Shown here: in pieces, positions 50,832 through 56,920 of the stretch | Layout of the letters: each line of letters begins with the position of its first letter | Numbering within the stretch: the stretch's first letter is position 1 | Source: Candidatus Bathyarchaeota archaeon | GTDB taxonomy: Archaea; Thermoproteota; Bathyarchaeia; Bathyarchaeales; Bathycorpusculaceae | NCBI GenBank assembly: GCA_003164295.1 | Contig: PLTA01000047.1 | Location: forward strand, 5,612-62,531 | Direction: 5' to 3' | DNA length: 56,920 nt | Program-made: the position numbers and the translations under genes | Notes under the pieces: generated by a model | The model's database searches: none | The model's input: only the letters and a program-made list of their open reading frames with translations | What the model was told of the DNA's origin: nothing

Positions 50832-51289
50832 AACTCTTACTGGACACAACATACTTTCTGCCTACCATAGGCATCTCAATCAAGGAGATACAAAAAGACG
50901 CATTGCTTACGATTATAACTAAAAAACACCAAATTGCAATGAGTCAAATAACTATCTTTGAACTCTCAGCAAAAGGAGCCAAATACATCAAAGAAGATAA
51001 ACTATCACCGGAACGAGTAACCAGAGGCATAAACGCAATAATCTACAACGACGACGTCGAACCAATTCCAATTCAGGACACCACCATTTTGCAAACCGCG
51101 TTTAAACTCAGAAACATGCTAAACGATTTCATTGATTGCCTAATCCTCTCCTCAGCGATAAACAACAGCGAGGCCATAATTACTGAAGATAACGAAATTC
51201 AAAACCTAAAGAAAAACACTCAATTCCATAACCTCGTAGCCGACTTAAACCCAGGCTTCAAGATTTTAAAACTAACCGAAATTATATAG
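50828..51289 (+). CDS. vapC: VapC toxin (PIN-domain ribonuclease)
   Basis: A 153-aa protein starting at TTG overlapping the antitoxin stop. Catalytic D5 in KLLLDTTYFLPTIG, E42 in ITIFELSAKGAKY, D98 in RNMLNDFIDCLILSSAINN, and the final TEDNEIQNLKK. A longer insert before the last helix distinguishes it from the other PIN toxins here. AbrB-PIN pairing is typical of archaeal VapBC. Confidence 0.87.
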   Translation: MKLLLDTTYFLPTIGISIKEIQKDALLTIITKKHQIAMSQITIFELSAKGAKYIKEDKLSPERVTRGINAIIYNDDVEPIPIQDTTILQTAFKLRNMLNDFIDCLILSSAINNSEAIITEDNEIQNLKKNTQFHNLVADLNPGFKILKLTEII

Positions 51290-51319
51290 AATTAAGAAAA
51301 TCAACTATATTTAAAGTAA

Positions 51320-51655
51320 ACCAAGTGCGGTCTTAATGAAGACCTTCAAAAAGAACCCAACCATGGAATTATACCCACCATAGTAATCCATGAAGTTTAC
51401 AAGTTTGAAATGCAAACCCTCGGAATAGACCTTGCCAACAGCAAAATCAACATCATCATGAAATCAAAATTAACCATAACCGACCTGGACTCGTTCATCG
51501 CTATCGAAGCAGCACGATTAAGATGCAAATATGCCAATTTGCCCACTGCGGACGCAGTCATAACTGCTACCTCAATCAATTCATCATCCAACTTTATCCT
51601 TATTGACGACAAACACATTAGACAAATTAAAGAAACCAAAACTAAGTGGATGTGA
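51320..51655 (+). pseudogene. VapC (PIN-domain) remnant lacking the N-terminus
   Basis: An open frame from 51320 reads NEDLQKEPNHGIIPTIVIHE, VYKFEMQTLGIDLANSKIN, and later CKYANLPTADAVITATSINS, SNFILIDDKHIRQIKE. The middle Glu and the TADAVITA aspartate are present, but the first strand with the catalytic Asp is gone and no antitoxin is next to it. ATG 51410 would only give a fragment. Confidence 0.72.
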
Positions 51656-51909
51656 ACAAAAAAGTGGAATTAGATAAACCTGCCTCATTAACATCCCATT
51701 AATTTCCTAATCTAATTGCACTTTGCAACAGCAAATGACCATAAACAATGGCTCATTTTTCAGGACGCTTTCTTAGCTTGAATTGGGTATTTATTTTTTA
51801 TATGTTCTGATGATTAATTTAACCTGAAAACGCGTCTTCCCCTCCATTAGGTTAAATTTCAAAAGGTTTTTGGTGGATTGCGGGATCAAAAGGCTCTCTT
51901 GGTCGCGGC

Positions 51910-52209
51910 TTAAGAGGTTGAGCGAGCTAAAGAGTTGGTACGTTGGAATACGTATGGTCCTTTAGGTTCTTCAACCAACGAGCTCACTTCTATAAGTTCC
52001 TTGAACTGCTCAAGTACTGTCGCGCCGAGTTGCGTCATTGCGTAGATTTTTCTATCTCGTTTAATGATTTTCTCTTCAACCAGTCCCTGTTTAGTCAAGA
52101 AGACAAGGGCCTGCTTTAGTATGCTGCAGTTGACGTTAACTATGTACATGACTTGCGTAAGCTTCAGCGGGCCACAGTGATCTAATATCTCCAAGATTTC
52201 CACATGCAT
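51910..52209 (-). CDS. archaeal winged-helix regulator
   Basis: A 99-aa HTH_45-like winged helix: MHVEILEILDHCGPLKLTQV, MYIVNVNCSILKQALVFLTK, a wing KIIKRDRKIYAMTQLGATVL and a C-terminal dimer helix EQFKELIEVSSLVEE. The frameshifted duplicate is at 37609. Upstream bases that encode MKRS in that copy are shifted here, so ATG 52209 is the likely start. Confidence 0.75.
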   Translation of the reverse strand: MHVEILEILDHCGPLKLTQVMYIVNVNCSILKQALVFLTKQGLVEEKIIKRDRKIYAMTQLGATVLEQFKELIEVSSLVEEPKGPYVFQRTNSLARSTS

Positions 52210-52574
52210 TTCTAGATGAACGTTTCATCGTTTCAATATCTGCCAACTGTTTTCCACCAATCCCGTTGTTAAGAAAGACAAGATTCAAGTGACTTAACTC
52301 AATTATGAAGACAAAATCAATATTGAAGGTGTGACTTGTGAATACTCTTTCCAAAATGCCCACGTTCAAGTTCAGTCATGGGTTTAACTAACTGTGGCAA
52401 AGGCTTTTCTAAAATTGGGCAGGATAGAATAAGACAAGTCGCGAAAATTATTTATTATATTTTATGTGTTGTTATGATGAGATAAATCTCAATTGACCTC
52501 TTTCCCTTTACGGAAGCAGATTTTTGGAAGACCTTGGTTGGATGTTCAAGCAGGATCTATTTTGCTTGTCACAA
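52210..52574. other. gene-free interval
   Basis: About 365 bases upstream of the regulator with no supported gene. Weak similarity to the duplicate's flank (TTTCAATATCTGCCAA versus TTTCAACATCTGCCAA at 37889) continues for about 20 bases, marking the edge of the duplication. Confidence 0.4.
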
Positions 52575-52706
52575 TTAGAACCTGTTCTGTATCAAAAAAT
52601 CCGTTAACTTTTCTGAAGAGGATTTATTGTGTGCACGATTTTTTATGGCGCGGTTCATGGCTTTCAAATCGCGCACAACAAAAATTTTGAAGCTAGAGAC
52701 ACACTT
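52575..52706 (-). pseudogene. decayed member of the CxCG...HxxxH small-protein family
   Basis: The minus strand reads KCVSSFKIFVVRDLKAMNRA, IKNRAHNKSSSEKLTDFLIQ. SFKIFVVRDLKAMNRAI matches GFKILLVPDLKAMARAI of 41766. The second Cys-Gly (now Ser-Ser) and the His pair are lost and no start is present. Confidence 0.6.
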
Positions 52707-52780
52707 CATTAAAGGCATACGTGTTTTATGCCAAACAAATTTATCGGGTAGGATCTTCTGCTAAAAGTAAGTTGCTTTTC

Positions 52781-52945
52781 TCAATACCTCTTGTTGTAAA
52801 CATGTACTAGAATGTTTGTGTCAAGTAATATCTTCACAGATCTCTTCTCTTGAAAGCTTTCCTTTTTACAGCTCCAAAATCAGTCGGGTTATCCAAACCT
52901 TCAAGCGCTAGCAAGCATAGCGAGTACTCTAGCTTTTCCTGTCGT
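52781..52945 (-). pseudogene. vapBC remnant
   Basis: The minus strand shows the end of an antitoxin (LEGLDNPTDFGAVKRKAFKR, RDL, stop 52834-52836) overlapping a GTG at 52837 that begins a PIN domain (KILLDTNILVHVYNKRY), which stops after 18 codons. The antitoxin's upstream part is frameshifted. A dead TA pair. Confidence 0.6.
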
Positions 52946-53015
52946 TTTCTGCTTTTTTGCAGAATACGGAAAAAGCTTATATTTTTCATCACTCATCTTT
53001 CATTCGCGATGTAAC

Positions 53016-53252
53016 ATGAAAGTAGTACAAACAACGCTTACAGAAGCTGAGCACAAACTCCTCGAAGAATACGCAAAAAGAAACTCAAAGAGCATCAAGG
53101 AAGTTCTACGTGAGGCCATAAAAACTACTATCGAAGGTAGCGTTAACCCGAATGACCCTATTTTTACCAGCTCACCCAGTTCCAGACGAACGGGAAAAAT
53201 AGATCGTGGCTCCGAAGAACACGACAAGTTTCTGTATGGTGAGAACACTTGA
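53016..53252 (+). CDS. vapB: VapB antitoxin (ribbon-helix-helix)
   Basis: A 78-aa protein: KVVQTTLTEAEHKLLEEYAK, NSKSIKEVLREAIKTTIEGS, then a flexible toxin-binding tail (PNDPIFTSSPSSRRTGKIDR, EEHDKFLYG). It overlaps vapC at the TTGA junction. A TATATTTTTC stretch (about 52978) may be the TATA box. Confidence 0.83.
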   Translation: MKVVQTTLTEAEHKLLEEYAKRNSKSIKEVLREAIKTTIEGSVNPNDPIFTSSPSSRRTGKIDRGSEEHDKFLYGENT

Positions 53253-53653
53253 TATTCTTAGATACAAGTGCTTGGTACGCCATCGAAGTGGAAGATGATG
53301 TAAATCATGAAGCAGCATGCAAGTTCCTTTCTAAAATAGCCTCAGGTAAACACGGTATTTCTGTAACGACCGATTACATATTGGATGAAACGCTCACTTT
53401 ATTGCGGTCAAGAAGAAGCCTTTCTTCAGCCTCCTCCTTTATTGATAAGATCAAGAAAAGCAAGAGTGTTCGTGTATTTTGGGTAGAAGAGGACTTATTC
53501 GAAAAAGCACTCGATATGTTCAAACGATCTGATCATAAATCATGGAGTTTCACAGACTGCACAAGTTTTGCCTTGATGAAAGATCTGTTAATCCCTAACG
53601 CATTCACATTTGACAGACATTTCAAGGAAGCTAGCTTTCAAATCCTCCCTTGA
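53249..53653 (+). CDS. vapC: VapC toxin (PIN-domain ribonuclease)
   Basis: A 134-aa PIN toxin starting at TTG 53249: D5 in MIFLDTSAWYAIEVEDD, E47 in YILDETLTLLRSR, D103 region in KSWSFTDCTSFALMKDL, and TFDRHFKEASF. A complete acidic set. It is followed within 15 bases by a dispersed repeat copy. Confidence 0.87.
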   Translation: MIFLDTSAWYAIEVEDDVNHEAACKFLSKIASGKHGISVTTDYILDETLTLLRSRRSLSSASSFIDKIKKSKSVRVFWVEEDLFEKALDMFKRSDHKSWSFTDCTSFALMKDLLIPNAFTFDRHFKEASFQILP

Positions 53654-53663
53654 CACCAAATTT

Positions 53664-53740
53664 TCCCAAAACACGCCTTGCAGCGCGACAATTTTTTGCC
53701 ACTTTATTCTGGTCAGTCGTGACTATGCTGATAACGACAC
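53664..53740 (+). repeat. dispersed repeat, ending after the core (copy 9)
   Basis: CCAAAACACGCCTTGCAGCG, CGACAATTTTTTGCCACTTT, ATTCTGGTCAGTCGTGACTA then TGCTGATAACG. Nearly identical to the middle of copy 5 up to GTGACTATG, where the sequences part. Confidence 0.75.
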
Positions 53741-54136
53741 GCACCGCGCAACCCGCTTTGCGCGCTAATCGACGTCTATGCCATCAATTCATTAAGCTTT
53801 GCTTTTGCCTGTTTTCTTTCTTGCTATTCGTTTTCATCGTTTTTGTTTTCTCTATGAAAATATCAATAAGGAAGAAGAAATCGTACCTTAAATTGGATCT
53901 TCGGATTTTCCTAGATTTCGATAGTCAACAATTTAGGTGTTCACTGCCCTTTGTTTCACTTCCGACATGGGCTCATTAAGGATCAGCTGGGTTTAGTGTA
54001 GATAGTGTTTTGAACGGTCTTGTTTTCGAAGTCAAAGTCAATCCATGGAGCGTGGAAAGTTTCTCCCATTTATTCCAATTTCTTTAGTTGTATAGGGTAT
54101 TTAACTTTAAGTTCTGCCAGATTTGGACGGATTAAA
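53741..54136. other. gene-free interval
   Basis: No supported gene. A 28-codon minus frame (54069 to 53983, MGETFHAPWIDFDFENKTVQ) looks protein-like and may be the end of a lost gene. A CG-rich inverted patch (GCGC..GCGC) sits at 53746-53765. Confidence 0.35.
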
Positions 54137-56110
54137 TCAGGGAGCTGATTTTGTAGCTTTCGACACGCCGTGGCTTGTTTTGTCCCAGTAGAATGGATTT
54201 TTTATTAGTTGAATGAGCCCTCTCCAGCTTGCGACGCTCACAAGCGCCCAGTATGCAGGCATAAGTATCGCTAGAGGTGTTAAACGATATTTTTTAAGTT
54301 TTACACAAGCTATGACATATATTAGCAGGTATGAAATGTTGCCTGCTATGAGATTAAACAGCCCTATCCACTGCACGTAATTCGGAATAAGCCCGCTAAA
54401 AGTCAAGGGCATGAGAAGAGTTATCACTGTAAGTGCCCATAATATTGGATTTATGATTGGAACAAAGATACCTGCTCCGAAAGTGAGTTGGAATTTCAGG
54501 AATTGTTCTGTACCTAAGTCTTTGAGTAGTTTTCTTGGGTATCGCATGTGAACTAGGTATGTTTGAAGATGTCCTTTATACCATCGTGATCGCTGGCGAA
54601 TCCAGCTTTTAACATTTTGCGTAGCCTCTTCATAGGTATAAGAGTCAATCATTTCGGTTTTCATTTTGCTCCGTGCCAGTCGTATTCCAATGTCGGCGTC
54701 TTCGGTGACGTTATAGGGATCCCATCGACCAAGTTCGTCCAGGCTTTTCTTTCGGAAATGGTTACTGGTGCCGCCCAGAGGAATTGGCGCATTAATATAA
54801 TCCAGTCCTTGAAGGTAAAATTCAAACCAGTTAAAATACTCGATAGAGAACCATTTTGTTAGTATATTCTCGTTTGCATTATAGAAATTGAGCTTCGACT
54901 GCAAACATACAACATTATCATTTGAGCGTAGAAACACTATAGCTGCTTTTCTTAGTTGATCCGGGTCAGGGTTATCTTCAGCGTCGTATATGACGACAAA
55001 TTCTCCTTTTGCGCGCAGTAAACCGTAGTTGCAGGCTCTAGGTTTGGTTGTTATTTTTGCGGAAGGAATGATAATAGGGTCAAAAAGTTTGAGGAATTCG
55101 GTGTACTCGCTACTGGGTATGCCTTTAACCTTTTTCTTGGGTGACCCGAATAGCCCCAGCTGTTTTGCTTCATTGATGGTTTCTTCGTCTTTTTCTTCCA
55201 TTAAGATTTTTATGTCCAGCTTGTCTTTGGGGTAGTTTAAATGGTACATGTTTTTTAGATTTTGAGCAAGCACTTCTTTTTCATGGAAAACAGGGATTAA
55301 AATTGTGTAAGTTGGTAGTTCCTTATCTGGAACCGATTGTATATCTTTCGCGGTGACTCGGTTTGGCGCTCTTGATCCTCGAAATCCTCTTAAAGAAATG
55401 TAGATTTTAATCGGGTTAACTATGAAATATCCAATGCTTATTATAGCGAATAGAATTGCGAATGTGATTACGGAGCTTATTATGGCGCATATACCGATAG
55501 TTGCGAGTAATGATATGATGAAGTATTTTTGTTTCGGCAGCAGCACCTTGTAGGCTGATTGGTCGGGAGTTCGATTGTAAAGGCTAAGCATTGATTCCTT
55601 TTTGTGGATTTCGTGGTAAGTATTGTCGATTGCCCATTCGATCGCTTTTGACGATGCTACATGCAAAATGATTTTCCAGTGCCCAAACAAATACTGGAGT
55701 GTGACCATGACTCGGCTGTCTAAGGGGTTGTCTACGGCCACTTCTATGTATGAATTGTTTATTTCTGTTGGGATGATTTTGTATTTGCTAATGATTGGGT
55801 ATGGTATAATTGTTATAAGCTTGCTTTTTTGTTCGCTTTGGTATATCTTTTTAACCTTAGACAGTTCCAGATAGGATAGCCCTGATTGGGAAGCTAAGTC
55901 TCTGAAAAAAGTTTCTGGTATGTTTACTTTAGCTTTCTTCAAGGTGGGAATGATTTGTTCTATAGAGATTTCCGAGTTTTCAATGGAGGTAGTTTTCACG
56001 TGGTGAGATTTGAGAAGTTTAAGTAAACTTTTTTTGTCGATCGGTTCCTTGGTGGAAGTGTCTATTATTGCGGCATCGGCTGTTAATTCTTTTTCCGTAA
56101 CTCTAGCCAT
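54137..56110 (-). CDS. MshEN-domain GT2 glycosyltransferase (XagB/NfrB-like)
   Basis: A 657-aa protein. Residues 60-170 form an MshEN/GSPII_E N-terminal-like domain (IPETFFRDLASQSGLSYLEL, IPTEINNSYIEVAVDNPLDS), two membrane helices lie at about 195-232, and a GT-A domain follows: ILIPVFHEKEVLAQNL, DAEDNPDPDQL (376-386), TEDADIG (469-475) and the processive signature QRSRW (506-510). Five C-terminal helices form a channel. In bacteria MshEN-GT2 proteins make exopolysaccharide and MshEN domains bind c-di-GMP; c-di-GMP control in an archaeon is only a possibility. Start ATG 56110. Confidence 0.87.
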   Translation of the reverse strand: MARVTEKELTADAAIIDTSTKEPIDKKSLLKLLKSHHVKTTSIENSEISIEQIIPTLKKAKVNIPETFFRDLASQSGLSYLELSKVKKIYQSEQKSKLITIIPYPIISKYKIIPTEINNSYIEVAVDNPLDSRVMVTLQYLFGHWKIILHVASSKAIEWAIDNTYHEIHKKESMLSLYNRTPDQSAYKVLLPKQKYFIISLLATIGICAIISSVITFAILFAIISIGYFIVNPIKIYISLRGFRGSRAPNRVTAKDIQSVPDKELPTYTILIPVFHEKEVLAQNLKNMYHLNYPKDKLDIKILMEEKDEETINEAKQLGLFGSPKKKVKGIPSSEYTEFLKLFDPIIIPSAKITTKPRACNYGLLRAKGEFVVIYDAEDNPDPDQLRKAAIVFLRSNDNVVCLQSKLNFYNANENILTKWFSIEYFNWFEFYLQGLDYINAPIPLGGTSNHFRKKSLDELGRWDPYNVTEDADIGIRLARSKMKTEMIDSYTYEEATQNVKSWIRQRSRWYKGHLQTYLVHMRYPRKLLKDLGTEQFLKFQLTFGAGIFVPIINPILWALTVITLLMPLTFSGLIPNYVQWIGLFNLIAGNISYLLIYVIACVKLKKYRLTPLAILMPAYWALVSVASWRGLIQLIKNPFYWDKTSHGVSKATKSAP

Positions 56111-56540
56111 ATTTACATGCTCAGGTCTGTGTGTCGTTATTGCCTGTATTTATTGGCAAATCAATTAAACGAAATTAAAAACTTATAATTAATACATTGT
56201 TAATTTATAATATAGACTTTAGATTTATTGTGTATATTCAAAAATAAAGGCTATTTTTTTGTCATTTTAGTGTGTAGTGCGTCTACACCTGTAGGAAATC
56301 CTTGTAGTATCAAGGAGTAAGTGGGTTGAAGCGCGCAGGCAAATTAAATATTGCTTTTAGACTGTGGAAACTCTTCTTGGACCGTTTTTTGATTTCAATT
56401 TAGCCTCAGAAATGTCCTTTCGGATCCAAATATTGAAATATGCATTATCCTGAGAGGAACAGATTATCTTCTTTAGCTGTTTTATGTCTGGCTTTCGCTG
56501 ACTCTTCTTAATCCTCCTTTCTGGATTTATGTGAAATACG
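56111..56540. other. gene-free interval
   Basis: AT-rich leader of the minus-strand GT2 gene (AATTAATACATTGTTAATTTATAATATA around 56186, only short pieces quoted as evidence of AT content), likely holding its promoter. No gene or repeat copy was recognised. Confidence 0.35.
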
Positions 56541-56785
56541 CTATATGCTATACTGTAGCGCAGGTTTGTCTAGGCGAGCAGTCGCTATAACCACGGCGTA
56601 GACCACACAGAACACAAGACACGTGTGGATGCAAGCGTTCTCAAGTCCCTGCCAGGTTAACCTGCTATAAGCCAGCCGCGATTTTACTCTACCGTTCAGG
56701 CTTTCAACCATAGCCCTCAAATGTTTGTAGACCACACGCAGATACTCAGGACCCTTCACGTCAATACGATAGCTTTCTCATCCAT
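56541..56785 (-). pseudogene. transposase C-terminal remnant
   Basis: The minus strand reads ESYRIDVKGPEYLRVVYKHL, RAMVESLNGRVKSRLAYSRL, TWQGLENACIHTCLVFCVVY and AVVIATARLDKPALQYSI. ES-NGRVKSRL..LTW.GL.N...H..LVF...YAVVIAT is the last catalytic-Glu region of an archaeal DDE transposase (IS5/IS1182-like). The N-terminal part is missing; a stop closes the frame upstream. Confidence 0.65.
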
Positions 56786-56920
56786 TGTCTGTTTTTTTTG
56801 TGTGTGGGGGGAATGCACTATGAAGGTTTGTTCCCTTGCCTTCTAAGAAATTTATCCGGAACAGCTTTCGATTTAGGAAAAAGAAGTAAAATTGCAGATT
56901 CGATTTTTATTTTCGGGGCA

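Noticed and set aside
16805..53740. Canonical integron attC sites
   Set aside because: Unidirectional palindromic repeats fit the idea, but the core GTTAGTC does not match GTTRRRY, the R-L-L-R layout is absent, and no IntI-like recombinase is in the window.
53650..53979. 109-codon plus frame after the VapC gene
   Set aside because: It runs through the dispersed repeat and low-complexity T-rich DNA; no family likeness.
1..56920. CRISPR array or cas genes
   Set aside because: No regularly spaced short repeats with unique spacers and no Cas-like protein were seen.

Overview
The window is AT-rich archaeal DNA. It carries archaeal winged-helix regulators, a TFB-like protein, an archaeal indolepyruvate ferredoxin oxidoreductase, DUF1616-type surface proteins, many VapBC modules, and TTG/GTG starts behind GGTG/GGAG ribosome sites. 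The mixture resembles Bathyarchaeia and relatives. That placement is an inference from gene content, because there is no rRNA or other phylogenetic marker, and I found no tRNA or CRISPR array.

Region 1 (1-16.5 kb) is a cell-surface polysaccharide/glycoprotein region. It holds a short GT2, a signal-anchored protein and a DUF1616-like extracellular protein whose operon has been interrupted by a hicBA module, then a membrane GT2, asparagine synthetase AsnB, two GT4 enzymes, a polytopic membrane protein, a secreted parallel beta-helix protein and the DUF1616 membrane half with conserved membrane partners. A Wzx-type flippase (39.0-40.6 kb) and an MshEN-GT2 synthase (54.1-56.1 kb) belong to the same functional theme.

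Region 2 (17-34 kb) is accessory. Its centrepiece is a three-gene overlapping minus-strand operon: a small terminase-like HTH protein, a helical protein, and a 651-aa ParB/ABC-ATPase/GNAT fusion of the COG2401 type. A PD-(D/E)XK nuclease-like gene lies just downstream. Parts of this operon recur in decayed form at 24.0-24.3, 28.2-29.9, 32.2-32.7 and 44.9-45.3 kb, some with an extra third small gene. They look like remnants of related integrated elements. Embedded housekeeping genes are a PAP2 phosphatase and iorAB; this iorA carries an unusual cysteine-rich insert.

Region 3 (34-54 kb) mixes small genes, toxin-antitoxin modules (intact and broken), an MscS channel, an HNH endonuclease, two AAA ATPases, a three-transcription-unit stress cluster (CsbD, lmo0937-like membrane protein, PRC-barrel) with a shared promoter element, and the remains of insertion sequences, including a possible IS200/IS605 right end.

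Running through 16.8-53.7 kb is a composite dispersed repeat, always in the same orientation. One part is a hairpin and the other has the palindromic core TAGTCGTGACTA. Copies lie between toxin-antitoxin modules and small genes, and one copy appears to be split around the PAP2 gene. The recurrent HTH/ParB-ABC-GNAT element and this one-way repeat family are the best candidates for an undescribed system.
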